A stretch of 64,000 nucleotides of DNA from Caldimonas mangrovi (lineage in GTDB: Bacteria; Pseudomonadota; Gammaproteobacteria; Burkholderiales; Burkholderiaceae_C), in contig NZ_JAMKFE010000003.1 in assembly GCF_023721835.1 (NCBI RefSeq), positions 62,001 to 126,000 of the forward strand, in the 5' to 3' direction. This document shows positions 1 through 8,313 of this stretch, piece by piece. Made by a program: the position numbers and the translations under genes. Each line of letters begins with the position of its first letter. The stretch's first letter is position 1. Below the pieces are notes generated by a model that was not told where the DNA came from, did no database searches, and was given only the letters and a program-made list of their open reading frames with translations.

Positions 1-555
1 GCTGTAGTCCAGCGTGAAAAACCGGCCCCGCGCGCGCAGGTCGGCCACCTGCGCGGTCCAGCGCTCGTCGACCGGAAAAGGCAACTCGCCCTGCGCCGCG
101 ACGCAGCGGGCCTCGCGCTTGTCGGCAACGACGGCCGCCAGGCCCTCCACCGGGACCGGCACGCCGGGCGCGAGCGACGCGTAGGTGGGCAGCGGTTGCG
201 TCGCCGGCAGGCGCTGCAGCATCGCGAACTGCCCGGAAGCATCGGACAGCCAGCCGAAGCTGGCGTCGTCGAACAGCACGTGCCACTCGTTCCAGTAGCC
301 GCCGTCGTAGCGCATCTGGATGCGGCCGACCAGCGTGAAGCTCCGCTGGTGCCAGCGGCCGCCGGCGCCGAGCTGCAACGGCGAATAGTCTTCCAGCACC
401 TCCGACTTGTGCCCGGTGGCCTGCAGCGCGTCGCCGTCGCGGCTCAGGTGGCTGTGGCAATACCCGCAGACGGCAAACGAGCTGGCCGAAGACGCGAGCT
501 CGACCGGCGCCCCGCACGCCGGGCAGGGCGCGTGGAACAGCGGCCGTGCGCTCAC
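1..555 (-). CDS. DUF4178-like zinc-ribbon protein (3' end outside window)
   Basis: The reading frame runs off the left edge, leaving 185 codons. The start is a GTG at 555-553 that overlaps the TGA of the SPFH gene upstream (GTGA), so the two are translationally coupled. The N-terminus carries a CPAC...CGYC four-cysteine zinc ribbon (about residues 11-33). It is followed by a beta-rich, Trp/Tyr-rich stretch (GGRWHQRSF, YWNEWHVLF) typical of DUF4178 proteins. No catalytic site is evident. Its position behind the SPFH and DUF350 genes fits a conserved group of envelope-associated genes. The molecular function is unknown, and the family call is from remembered sequence character. Confidence 0.7.
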   Translation of the reverse strand, partial: MSARPLFHAPCPACGAPVELASSASSFAVCGYCHSHLSRDGDALQATGHKSEVLEDYSPLQLGAGGRWHQRSFTLVGRIQMRYDGGYWNEWHVLFDDASFGWLSDASGQFAMLQRLPATQPLPTYASLAPGVPVPVEGLAAVVADKREARCVAAQGELPFPVDERWTAQVADLRARGRFFTLDYS

Positions 556-1592
556 GACGTCAGCTTGGACAGCACGGCCTTCTTGGCCGCGTCATAGTCG
601 GCCTGGTCGATCAGGCCCTTGTCGAGCAGGCTTTTCAGCTGTGCCAGCTTGGCTTCGGGCGATTCGGCCGGCGCGGCGGCGGGCGTGCCGGCAGCGGCTG
701 CCGTGGCGGCCGGCAAGGCAGACGCCGGCACCGCGGCGGCGGCCATGCCCTGTTGCACTGCCTGTCCCATGCCCAGGCCCACGGCCATCTGGGCCGCCAG
801 CCCGGCGACGCCGCCCTCGTTGCCGGCGGCGATCGGGATCGCGTCGGCAGCCTGCATCTTGGTGTACTGGTCGAGGTTGCCGAGCATGCCCATGCGAATG
901 CGCTTGTCGAGGGCTTCCTGCAGCGCTTCGGGTAGCGACAGCGACATCAGCTCGAAGCTTTCGAGCGACAGGCCGAGCGCCGCGAACGAAGCCTGGGCCG
1001 CCTCGCGCACGATGCGGCCGAGCTCGGTCTGGTTGGCCGCGAGGTCGAGGAAGGGTACGCCCGACTTGCCGATCGACGTGGCCATCGCCGTGACGATGGT
1101 GCCGCGCAACTGGTCTTCGACGTCGTCCATGCGGTACGCGTCACGCGTGCCGGAGATGGTCGACATCAGCTTCTTCGGGTCGACAATGCGGTAGGCGTAC
1201 TGGCCGAACGCGCGCACCTGCACCGCGCCGAAGTCCTGGTCGCGCACCGTGACGGCCTGCGGCGTGCCCCAGCGGCGGCCGATGCGCGAGCGGGTGCTGA
1301 AGAAATACACCTCGCTCTTGAACGGCGACTCGAACAGCTTGTCCCAGTGCTTGAGGTTGGTCAGCACCGGCAGCGTCTGGGTCGTCAGTTTGTACAGGCC
1401 GGGCCCGAACACGTCGGCCACCTGCCCTTCGTTGACGAACACCGCAGCCTGCGACTCGCGCACCGTCAGCGACGCACCGTACTGGATTTCCATGTCGGCG
1501 GTGGGAAACCGCCACACCAGCACGTCGTCGCCCGACTCCGTCCAGTGGATGACGTCGATGAACTGCTTCTTGATGAAGTCCATCAGGCTCAT
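552..1592 (-). CDS. SPFH-domain protein with C-terminal SHOCT domain
   Basis: 346 residues. The N-terminal two thirds is an SPFH (stomatin/prohibitin/flotillin-like) domain of the type often annotated as 'virion core protein'. It has no obvious N-terminal membrane anchor, beginning MSLMDFIKKQFIDVIHW. An Ala/Gly-rich linker (about residues 245-310) leads to a C-terminal helical-hairpin SHOCT motif (SPEAKLAQLKSLLDKGLI...). SPFH proteins form oligomeric scaffolds at membranes, and SHOCT domains are common oligomerisation tails. The gene lies between the DUF350 gene upstream and the DUF4178 gene downstream, with a 4-base GTGA overlap to the latter. A role in membrane organisation or envelope stress is inferred from family only. 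Confidence 0.85.
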   Translation of the reverse strand: MSLMDFIKKQFIDVIHWTESGDDVLVWRFPTADMEIQYGASLTVRESQAAVFVNEGQVADVFGPGLYKLTTQTLPVLTNLKHWDKLFESPFKSEVYFFSTRSRIGRRWGTPQAVTVRDQDFGAVQVRAFGQYAYRIVDPKKLMSTISGTRDAYRMDDVEDQLRGTIVTAMATSIGKSGVPFLDLAANQTELGRIVREAAQASFAALGLSLESFELMSLSLPEALQEALDKRIRMGMLGNLDQYTKMQAADAIPIAAGNEGGVAGLAAQMAVGLGMGQAVQQGMAAAAVPASALPAATAAAAGTPAAAPAESPEAKLAQLKSLLDKGLIDQADYDAAKKAVLSKLTS

Positions 1593-1632
1593 GTTCGACC
1601 CCTTTGCGTGGTTGAGATGTCCGTCGCGGCGG

Positions 1633-2025
1633 CTAGCTGAGGCATGCGGCGTTGAGCGCGCCCAGCGCCACGCTGGCGCAGAACAGGCCGATGCCCACGG
1701 CGACGTTGCCGTTCTCGATGTGGAGCTTGATCTGGCGCACCACCATCGCGACCAGCCAGAAGACCACGAGCTGCAGCAGTCCGGCCACGGCGCTCCAGGC
1801 GAGGAATTGCAGCCAGCCCACCGCGTGCAGCGCGCTCGACACGAGCGTGAGCGTGAACCCCAGCAAGGCGCCGCCGAACGACAGCGCCGCAGCGCGGTTG
1901 CCCTGCCGCATCAACGCGAGTTCGCAGTACGGCGTCACCCGTTCGTAGACCACCATGAACAGCAGCATCAGAACGATGCCGCTGCCGAAGTAGCTCAGGT
2001 AGCCGAGAAGAAAAGTGGTGTTCAT
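1633..2025 (-). CDS. DUF350 (YjfL-like) integral membrane protein
   Basis: 130 residues, with ATG at 2025. Four hydrophobic segments are visible (about residues 5-25, 45-65, 70-95, 105-125). This matches the four-helix DUF350/YjfL family. An in-frame upstream extension exists but is Arg/Ser-rich and unlike the family, so this ATG is preferred. It is the first gene of a minus-strand set with the SPFH and DUF4178 genes and is divergent from the spermidine-synthase-like gene. DUF350 proteins are small membrane proteins of unknown activity that recur beside these same families. Confidence 0.8.
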   Translation of the reverse strand: MNTTFLLGYLSYFGSGIVLMLLFMVVYERVTPYCELALMRQGNRAAALSFGGALLGFTLTLVSSALHAVGWLQFLAWSAVAGLLQLVVFWLVAMVVRQIKLHIENGNVAVGIGLFCASVALGALNAACLS

Positions 2026-2227
2026 GCTCACTTTGGATCTTGTGGTCCGTTGGCGCTGGCGCGCCCGGCGGCTCGACGGCGGCCCCTTTCGAGGGTCGCT
2101 CGATTCTATCGACAAGGGTCTGCCGCAGGAGCGGGGCCGTCCTGCCTGTGCCGGCCGGCGGTGCGGTTCACCCTTGCCCTAAGATGCCGGCACCTTTCGA
2201 CGGCCGCACCGGCGGGCCCAGCGTCCC

Positions 2228-3736
2228 TTGAACCGCATCCTGATCCTGTCCGTCTTCGTCGTCGCGTCCTGCGGCATTGCCTACGAGCTGGTCGCAGGCG
2301 CCATGGCGAGCTATCTGCTCGGCGACTCGGTGCTGCAGTTTTCATCCGTGATCGGCTGCTATCTGTTCGCGATGGGCGTCGGCGCGGCCTTGTCGAAATA
2401 CGTCGGCGAGCAGGACCTGCTGAGCCGCTTCGTCGACATCGAGCTGGCCCTGGGCCTGATCGGCGGGCTGTCGGCGGCCTTGCTGTTCTTCGCCTACGCC
2501 TGGCTGGCGGCGCCGTTCCGCGCGTTGCTCTACGTGCTGGTGTTCTCGATCGGCGTGCTGGTCGGCATGGAGATTCCGCTCGTGATGCGGGTGCTCCATG
2601 CGCGCAAGGCGGTGTTCTCCGAGCTGGTGGCGAAGGTGCTGACCTTCGATTCGCTCGGGGCGCTGGCAGTCTCGCTGCTGTTTCCGCTGCTGCTCGCGCC
2701 CTCGCTGGGGCTGATCCGCACGGCCTTCCTGTTCGGCACCCTCAACGTGGCCGTTGCGCTGTGGACACTGTGGCACTTTCGGGCCGAGCTGCCGGCCTAC
2801 CGCAGCCAGCGCTGGCGGGCGGTGGTGGTGCTCGCGGCCCTGGGCGCCGGCTTCTTCCACGCCGACCGCATGACGCTGTGGTCGGAGCAGCGGCTGTTCG
2901 GCGACCAGATCGTGCAGGCCGTGACCACGCCCTACCAGCGCCTCGTGGTGACGCGCTGGAAGGACGACACCCGGCTGTACATCAACGGCAACCTGCAGTT
3001 CTCGTCGCGCGACGAGCACCGCTACCACGAGGCGCTGGTGCACCCGGTGATGGCGGCGTTGCCACAGGCGCGCGAGGTGCTGATCCTGGGCGGGGGCGAC
3101 GGCCTGGCGCTGCGCGAAGTGCTGAAGTACCCGCAGGTGCGCGGCGTGACGCTGGTCGATCTCGACCCGCAGATGACGTCGTTGTTCCGTGACGCCGGCG
3201 ATCTCGCGGCGCTCAACGCGCGCGCCTTCCACGACCCCAGGGTGACGGTGGTCAACCAGGACGCCGCGCAGTGGCTGGAAGGCACGCAGCAGTCGTTCGA
3301 TGCCGTGGTGGTGGACTTTCCCGACCCGTCGAACTACGGGCTCGGCAAGCTCTATTCCGTGCCGTTCTATCGCATGCTCGCGCGGCATGTGCGCCCCGGC
3401 GGCCTGGTGTCCATCCAGTCGACCTCGCCGTATTACGCGCCCAGGGCGTTCTGGTCCATCGAGGCGACCCTGAAAGACGCCGGCTGGCAGGTGCGCCCGT
3501 ATCACGTCTACGTGCCGTCGTTCGGTGAATGGGGCTTCATGCTGGCCTCGATGAACACGGCCTATCGTGTACCGTCGCGGCTTCCTGTGGCCACGCGCTA
3601 CCTGACGCCCGAGCTGCTCGGGCAGCTGTTCGACTTCCCGCCGGACATGGCGCGCGTGCCGGTGGAGCCGAACTACCTCAACACGCAGCCGCTGGTGCGG
3701 TACCTCGAAGAGGACTGGGCCCATGCCGTGCGGTGA
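2228..3736 (+). CDS. Polytopic membrane protein with spermidine synthase-like (SpeE) domain
   Basis: 502 residues from a TTG start; no ATG/GTG gives a full N-terminal helix. Residues 1-185 hold about six or seven membrane helices. Residues about 235-485 form a spermidine-synthase/methyltransferase fold: the nucleotide-binding GGGDG at 288-292, the acidic residue of LVDLD near 311, and a VVVDFPDPSNYGLGKLYS segment equivalent to the aminopropyltransferase active-site loop. Soluble SpeE lacks the membrane half, so the substrate may be membrane-linked or the enzyme may not make spermidine. It precedes the FAD oxidoreductase by 30 bp, probably in one operon, and is divergent from the DUF350/SPFH set. 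TAAGAT near 2180 may be its -10 box. Confidence 0.85.
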   Translation: MNRILILSVFVVASCGIAYELVAGAMASYLLGDSVLQFSSVIGCYLFAMGVGAALSKYVGEQDLLSRFVDIELALGLIGGLSAALLFFAYAWLAAPFRALLYVLVFSIGVLVGMEIPLVMRVLHARKAVFSELVAKVLTFDSLGALAVSLLFPLLLAPSLGLIRTAFLFGTLNVAVALWTLWHFRAELPAYRSQRWRAVVVLAALGAGFFHADRMTLWSEQRLFGDQIVQAVTTPYQRLVVTRWKDDTRLYINGNLQFSSRDEHRYHEALVHPVMAALPQAREVLILGGGDGLALREVLKYPQVRGVTLVDLDPQMTSLFRDAGDLAALNARAFHDPRVTVVNQDAAQWLEGTQQSFDAVVVDFPDPSNYGLGKLYSVPFYRMLARHVRPGGLVSIQSTSPYYAPRAFWSIEATLKDAGWQVRPYHVYVPSFGEWGFMLASMNTAYRVPSRLPVATRYLTPELLGQLFDFPPDMARVPVEPNYLNTQPLVRYLEEDWAHAVR

Positions 3737-3766
3737 AGCGCGCCGGCGCCTTCTTCCGGCGCCGAC

Positions 3767-5413
3767 ATGAAGCGGCGCCTGCTGTTGGCGGGCGGTCTGG
3801 CCGCCGGCGGCTTCGTCGTGCTGCGCGACCGGCTCTCGGCGCTGCTGCCGGGCCGCGGGTTCGACACCGCGGTGCGTCACCCCGGCCAACACATGGGGCA
3901 TCGCTTGCGCGAGCTGACCCGCCCCGGTGCGCCGCCGGCAGCGCAGCCACCCGCCCAGCGCAAGGCCGACGTGGTGATCGTCGGCTCGGGCGTGGCCGCC
4001 CTGAGTTGCGCCTGGGCACTGCGCCGCGCCGGGCTGGACGACTTCGTGATGATCGACGGGCCCGCTCCGCTCGGCAATGCAGCCTGGGGCTCGCATCCAT
4101 TCAGTGCCTACCCGCGCGGCGCGCACTACCTGCCGGTGCCCACGCGCAGCAGCCTGCACGTGCGCGAGATGCTGCACGACCTGGGCGTGCTGCTGGAGGG
4201 CCCGCGCGACGACGCGCCGCTGTACGACGAGCGCTGCGTGGTGCACGCCGGCGTCGAACGCGTGCTGCACCAGGGCCGCTGGCATGCCGGCATCCTGCCT
4301 CCGCTGGCACCCCATTCGGCGGCGCAAAGGCAGTGGGCGGCCGTGCAGGCTGCCTTCGGGCAGATGCGTGCGCTGCACGACGCGCAAGGGCGTCCGGCGT
4401 TCGAGGTGCCGCTGGCGCTCGGCGCGACGCTGCCGTCCGCGAGCCGGCTCGACGCGCAAAGTTTTGCCGGCTGGCTGGACGCGCACGGCATCACCGACCC
4501 GCTGCTGCGCTGGTACTTCGACTACAGCTGCCGTGACGAATATGGCGTGGAAGCGGCCCTGGTGTCGGCCTGGGCCGGCCTGCACTACTTCTGCGTGCAG
4601 CGTGGACAGGCGCGGCACGCCGAGCCCGGCGCGGTGCTGACCTGGCCCCAGGGGCTGGGCTGGATCGCGCACGGGCTGCAGGGCCGGCTGGCGCCGCAGC
4701 AGCGGATGACCGGCGCGGCGCTGCGGGTGTCCCGGCTCGCCGGGCAGCGGGGCTGCCGCGTGACCGTGCTGGACGAGCAGGGCCGGCTCAGCGCGCTGCA
4801 GGCGCGCAAGGTGGTGGTGGCGACGCCGCTGTTCGTGGCGCGCCGCCTGGTGCCCGAGCATTTCGACGGGCTGGAGCAGGCGCCGGGGCCGGCGATGAGC
4901 CCGTGGCTGGTCGCCAACTTCTTCATGCGACGTTTTCCGGCCGAGCGGCCCGGCGAGCCGCTCAGCTGGGACAACGTCGTCGCCGGCTCTTCGGCACTGG
5001 GCTACATCGTCGCCACCCATCAGGCCATCCGCACGGCCTTGCCGGCGGGGACGGTGCTGACGGCATACCACGCGCTCGGCGCCGCAGACAACGAGGCCCG
5101 GCGTCGCTGGGCGGCGCAGGCCCCTGCCGATGAACTGCTCGCGCTCGCGGGCGCCGACCTCGACACCGCCTACGGCCGCGAATGGAAGCGCTGGTGCACC
5201 GGCGCCGAGTTGACGATCCACGGCCATGCGATGGCGGTGCCCGCTCCCGGCTTCCTGCATGAGCCGCTCATGCGGCGCGCCCGCGCCGCGCTGGCGGACG
5301 GCCAGGACGTGCTGTTCGCCCATGCCGACCTGTCCGGCTACAGCGTCTTCGAGGAGGCGTCCTACTGGGGCGTGCAGGCGGCCCGCGGCATCGCCTACGG
5401 CGCGCCGCGGTGA
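3767..5413 (+). CDS. FAD/NAD(P)-binding oxidoreductase (amine-oxidase-like)
   Basis: 548 residues. It begins with a KRR-plus-hydrophobic leader (KRRLLLAGGLAAGGFVV) that could be a membrane anchor or a weak Tat-like signal. The dinucleotide-binding motif VVIVGSGVAALSCAWAL lies at about 69-85, and a C-terminal FAD-contact segment near residue 520 reads DLSGYSVFEEASYWG. This architecture fits flavoprotein amine oxidases or related FAD-dependent desaturase/oxidase proteins. The substrate is not evident. The start lies 30 bp after the spermidine-synthase-like gene, so it may oxidise a polyamine or the product of that enzyme; this is an inference from position. The stop codon lies inside a perfect hairpin shared with the convergent neighbour. 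Confidence 0.8.
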   Translation: MKRRLLLAGGLAAGGFVVLRDRLSALLPGRGFDTAVRHPGQHMGHRLRELTRPGAPPAAQPPAQRKADVVIVGSGVAALSCAWALRRAGLDDFVMIDGPAPLGNAAWGSHPFSAYPRGAHYLPVPTRSSLHVREMLHDLGVLLEGPRDDAPLYDERCVVHAGVERVLHQGRWHAGILPPLAPHSAAQRQWAAVQAAFGQMRALHDAQGRPAFEVPLALGATLPSASRLDAQSFAGWLDAHGITDPLLRWYFDYSCRDEYGVEAALVSAWAGLHYFCVQRGQARHAEPGAVLTWPQGLGWIAHGLQGRLAPQQRMTGAALRVSRLAGQRGCRVTVLDEQGRLSALQARKVVVATPLFVARRLVPEHFDGLEQAPGPAMSPWLVANFFMRRFPAERPGEPLSWDNVVAGSSALGYIVATHQAIRTALPAGTVLTAYHALGAADNEARRRWAAQAPADELLALAGADLDTAYGREWKRWCTGAELTIHGHAMAVPAPGFLHEPLMRRARAALADGQDVLFAHADLSGYSVFEEASYWGVQAARGIAYGAPR

Positions 5414-5436
5414 AGCGGGGCGCGTTTCACCGCGGC
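5404..5436. terminator. Bidirectional hairpin spanning both stop codons
   Basis: A perfect 11-bp inverted repeat (GCCGCGGTGAA at 5404-5414, TTCACCGCGGC at 5426-5436) with an 11-nt loop. It covers the TGA of the FAD oxidoreductase and the TGA of the convergent gene, so each arm encodes the end of one protein. There is no long T-tract on either side. It probably acts as a shared transcript-end or mRNA-protecting structure. Confidence 0.5.
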
Positions 5437-5912
5437 GGCGGCGTGTCGTCCGAGATCACGACCGCCTGCCCGCGATAGCGCACCACACGTCCGCCATGGA
5501 CGTCCGCATACGCCTGGGCCTGCTCGGCATTGCTGAACCACGGGTGCAGCGACGCGACGCTCAGGGCCTCCACCTGGTAGTCGCCGAGCGCCTGCGCCGG
5601 CAGCGTTTCGAGCACCGGCTTGTAGCGCTCCCAGCTCGGATGGCCGGCTTCGAGCGCGAGTGCCCGCAGGAAGTGCTTCAGCTGCAGGCGCTGCCGCTCG
5701 CGGTACAACGTGCTCAAGGGCTGTGTGCCGAACAGGCCCGCGGCATGCACACGCCGCACGGCGGGCATCGCCACCATCAGGCGTTCGTCACGCGCTTCGC
5801 GCAACAGCTCGCGCGCCTGGCGGCGCACGAAGGCGAGTGCACTGCCGCGCGCTTGCGCCGAGCGGGGGGACGAAGAAACAACGGAAGAGGAAAGGGTGCG
5901 CTGGGTTTGCAT
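5427..5912 (-). CDS. Hypothetical protein
   Basis: 161 residues from ATG at 5912. I do not recognise the family. The first 20 residues are Ser/Thr/Arg-rich, the middle is a strongly basic helical stretch (RRQARELLREARDERL), and the C-terminal third looks globular, ending QAVVISDDTPPPR. No signal peptide or membrane helix is seen. The frame is open for another 73 codons upstream, but that extension is low-complexity and covers the probable promoter region, so the shorter start is preferred. It converges with the FAD oxidoreductase and is divergent from the MaoC-type gene. Confidence 0.6.
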   Translation of the reverse strand: MQTQRTLSSSVVSSSPRSAQARGSALAFVRRQARELLREARDERLMVAMPAVRRVHAAGLFGTQPLSTLYRERQRLQLKHFLRALALEAGHPSWERYKPVLETLPAQALGDYQVEALSVASLHPWFSNAEQAQAYADVHGGRVVRYRGQAVVISDDTPPPR

Positions 5913-6133
5913 ACCGGCTCCACTGAAAAACCGGCCCGTTCCCGCATCGAAGGCCCATGTGTGGATAAGGTATGCAAGCAGCACGGTGAACGTGGAAGGC
6001 TTGCCGCAGGTGCTGCTGGAGCTCACGCGAGAGCGGGCGTCCTGCACGCCCGAGTTGCGCAGTATAGGCCCGCGCCACCCGGCGCGCGCGCAGCCGGTAC
6101 GATGGGCAGCTCGTTCATGTGTGAAATACATCG

Positions 6134-6643
6134 ATGACTGCTCCCCGCACCCCGACGCTTTTCTGGGAAGACTTCGCCCCCGGCTCCGTGCGCGAGTTCG
6201 GCGGCCTCACCGTGCAACGCGACGACGTCATCCGCTTTGCCGGCGAATTCGACCCGCAGCCCTTCCACCTCGACGAAGAGGCCGCCCGTCAGTCGCTGTT
6301 CGGCGGCCTGGCGGCGAGCGGCTGGCACACCTGCGCGATGGTGATGCGCATGATGTGCGATGCCTACCTGCTCGACGCTGCCAGCCTCGGCTCGCCGGGC
6401 ATCGACAACCTGCGTTGGCTGAAGCCGCTCTATCCCGGCGACGTGCTGCACGTGCGCATGACGGTGCAGGAAGCCCGGCCGATGAACAGCCGCCCGCATG
6501 TGGGCCTGATCCGCAGCCAGTGGGAGGCGATCGCCCGCCGCCCTGATGGCCGCGAGGAGACGGTGCTGACGATGGAGGGCTGGGGCATGTTCCGGCGGCG
6601 CGAGGTCCCGGCGCCCGACGTCAGCGCGCCGCCATCGCCTTGA
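6134..6643 (+). CDS. MaoC family dehydratase (hot-dog fold)
   Basis: 169 residues. The sequence shows the MaoC/R-hydratase signature: FAGEFDPQPFHLDEEAA with the catalytic Asp/His pair (D near 40, H near 45) and a following GGLAASGWHTCAMVMRMM helix. MaoC-like enzymes hydrate trans-2-enoyl-CoA or related acyl-CoA thioesters in the cytoplasm. The length matches single-domain family members. It stands alone; the convergent membrane-protein gene overlaps its 3' end by 23 bp. The exact acyl-CoA substrate cannot be read from the sequence. Confidence 0.9.
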   Translation: MTAPRTPTLFWEDFAPGSVREFGGLTVQRDDVIRFAGEFDPQPFHLDEEAARQSLFGGLAASGWHTCAMVMRMMCDAYLLDAASLGSPGIDNLRWLKPLYPGDVLHVRMTVQEARPMNSRPHVGLIRSQWEAIARRPDGREETVLTMEGWGMFRRREVPAPDVSAPPSP

Positions 6644-6998
6644 CGAACCCGGCCGCGGCCAGCAGCACGCACAGCCCGATGTCGACCCACATCACGCGCT
6701 GCAGCGGCTCGCTCAGCGCCGGGTGCTCGGTGGCCAGCACGATGAAGGCCCCCATGCTGAGCAGTGCCGCACCCCAGGCCCACCAGCGCAGCGGCGCGAC
6801 GAAGGCGGCGCACACCATCCAGGCCCCCAGCACGCCGAACAGCACGGCGCGGTGGCGCAGCAGCAGCGCCAGGGTCGGCTCGCTGGCATCGATGCCGTAG
6901 AGCCGTTGCAGCACCGGCGCCCCCAGCACGCCGGCGGCGGGCAGCAGGTGCACGACGCCGGCCAGCAGCAGCGTGGCGGCGAACCCCCACTCCTTCAC
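6621..6998 (-). CDS. Small four-helix membrane protein
   Basis: 125 residues, starting with GTG at 6998. The GTG overlaps the TGA of the gene upstream (GTGA), which decides the start; the longer frame above it is not protein-like. About four hydrophobic segments are visible (FAATLLLAGVVHLLPAAGVLG, AVLFGVLGAWMVCAAFVAPL, WAWGAALLSMGAFIVLA, IGLCVLLAAAGFV). Function is unknown. It forms a two-gene operon with the next membrane protein and sits opposite an XRE/MmyB regulator, which may control it. Its 3' end overlaps the end of the MaoC-type gene on the other strand. Confidence 0.65.
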   Translation of the reverse strand: MKEWGFAATLLLAGVVHLLPAAGVLGAPVLQRLYGIDASEPTLALLLRHRAVLFGVLGAWMVCAAFVAPLRWWAWGAALLSMGAFIVLATEHPALSEPLQRVMWVDIGLCVLLAAAGFVKAMAAR

Positions 6999-7306
6999 GC
7001 GGCCCTCGGCGCAGCGTAGGGCGCCGGCTCCTTGGGGGCCAGCGCCAGGTACAGCAGCGGGCCCACCGAGCCGGCCAGCAGCGTCAGCGGCAGGTAAGGC
7101 CACACCGTGCGGCCGGTGCGCTTCGCGTCGTGCGCCATCCAGATCATCGACAACAGCCCGAACAGCGCGATGTCGAAGCCGACCTGCCAGGCGGCAGGAC
7201 CGGTCAGCAGGCTCTGCCAGATGGCCAGGTAGCCCACCTTCCACACCACCCAGGCGGAAAACGCGCCGAAGACGGCCAGCCCGATCGATGCAGCGGTACG
7301 AACCAT
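6995..7306 (-). CDS. Small DUF2834-like membrane protein
   Basis: 103 residues from ATG at 7306, with a good ribosome site (GAAAGGAG) 6-8 bases upstream that settles the start. Three hydrophobic helices are visible (IGLAVFGAFSAWVVW, VGFDIALFGLLSMIWMAHDAK, WPYLPLTLLAGSVGPLLYLAL). The AHDAKRTGR loop and the SVGPLLYL helix recall DUF2834/terpene-cyclase-like small membrane proteins. It is translationally coupled to the next membrane gene and divergent, across about 130 bp, from the XRE/MmyB regulator. Function is unknown. Confidence 0.65.
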   Translation of the reverse strand: MVRTAASIGLAVFGAFSAWVVWKVGYLAIWQSLLTGPAAWQVGFDIALFGLLSMIWMAHDAKRTGRTVWPYLPLTLLAGSVGPLLYLALAPKEPAPYAAPRAA

Positions 7307-7436
7307 GATGTGCTCCTTTCGTGAATGTGGGCACACTGTGCGCCGGACGCCTGCAGCGCGGCAATTACGCAGCAGGTAATTGGCGCCATGCAGCATCGGG
7401 CGTGCAATGGCGACACCGGGCACCACGAACACCCAG

Positions 7437-8258
7437 ATGGACACACGACACACCCCCCACATCGGCGAGCACATGAAGCAGGTCCGCCATGTGCGCCGGC
7501 TCAGCCAGATGGAGCTGTCGCTGCGCGTCGGCGTCTCGCAGCGCCACCTCAGCTTCATCGAGACCGGGCGCGCACAGCCCAGCCGCGAGATGCTGCTGGC
7601 GCTGCTCGATGCGCTGGAGCTGCCGCTGTCGCAGCGCAACGAGCTGCTGATGAAGGCCGGCTACGCGCCCTACTTCCCGGCCACGGCGCTGGACAGCGCC
7701 GACATGCAGCCGGTGCGCGAAGCGCTGCTGCAACTGTTGGCCGCGCACGACCCGAACCCGGCGATGGTGCTCGACCGCCAGTGGAACCTCGTGCTCGTCA
7801 ACCGGGGCATGCTGGCGCTGTGGCGCACGCTGAGCGGCAGCGACGCGCTGGTGCAGGCCTACGAGTCGGGCACCGAACTGAACGTGCTCGACCTGATGCT
7901 GGACCCGGACGGCCTGCAGCAGCTGCTGGTCAACCGCGACGAGTTGCTGGAAGAACTGCACCAGCGGGTCTGGCGCGAGGTGCCGCACGAGCCGGCACTG
8001 CAGCCGCGGCTGGAGGCTTTCGAGGCGCGCGGAGCGCCCGCGAAGCGCCGCTCACCGCACGTGACAACCACGATGGCACCGCCGTCGCCGGTGCTCGCGG
8101 CCCGCTTTCGCGTGCCTGGCGTCGAGCACGAGCTGGCCTTCTTCTCGATGTTCACCACCTTCGGCACGCCGCACGACATCACCGCGGCGTCGCTGAAGGT
8201 GGAGCACCTGTTCCCGGCGGACGAGGCGACGCGGGCCTATGTGCGGCAGTGGTTGTAG
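7437..8258 (+). CDS. XRE-family regulator with MmyB-like ligand domain
   Basis: 273 residues from ATG at 7437 (MDTRHTPHIGEHMKQ). Earlier in-frame starts at 7380 and 7407 exist, but family members begin at this position. Residues about 8-65 form a helix-turn-helix (LSQMELSLRVGVSQRHLSF). The rest resembles the MmyB-like PAS-type ligand-binding domain (NPAMVLDRQWNLVLVNRGMLALW; a terminal FPADEATRAYVRQW). Such regulators usually control a divergent gene in response to a small, often fatty, ligand. Here the divergent neighbours are two small membrane proteins, which are therefore the likely targets. Confidence 0.8.
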   Translation: MDTRHTPHIGEHMKQVRHVRRLSQMELSLRVGVSQRHLSFIETGRAQPSREMLLALLDALELPLSQRNELLMKAGYAPYFPATALDSADMQPVREALLQLLAAHDPNPAMVLDRQWNLVLVNRGMLALWRTLSGSDALVQAYESGTELNVLDLMLDPDGLQQLLVNRDELLEELHQRVWREVPHEPALQPRLEAFEARGAPAKRRSPHVTTTMAPPSPVLAARFRVPGVEHELAFFSMFTTFGTPHDITAASLKVEHLFPADEATRAYVRQWL

Positions 8259-8313
8259 GCGGCGCAGCCGCTGTTGCTTGCCCCTGCGCCTTTGATCGAC
8301 CGCGACGGCTGAT

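Noticed and set aside
2342-5323. A 993-codon open frame on the minus strand
   Set aside because: It is the antisense shadow of the spermidine-synthase-like and FAD oxidoreductase genes; the peptide is His/Arg/Gln-rich with no domain, a typical artefact at high GC.
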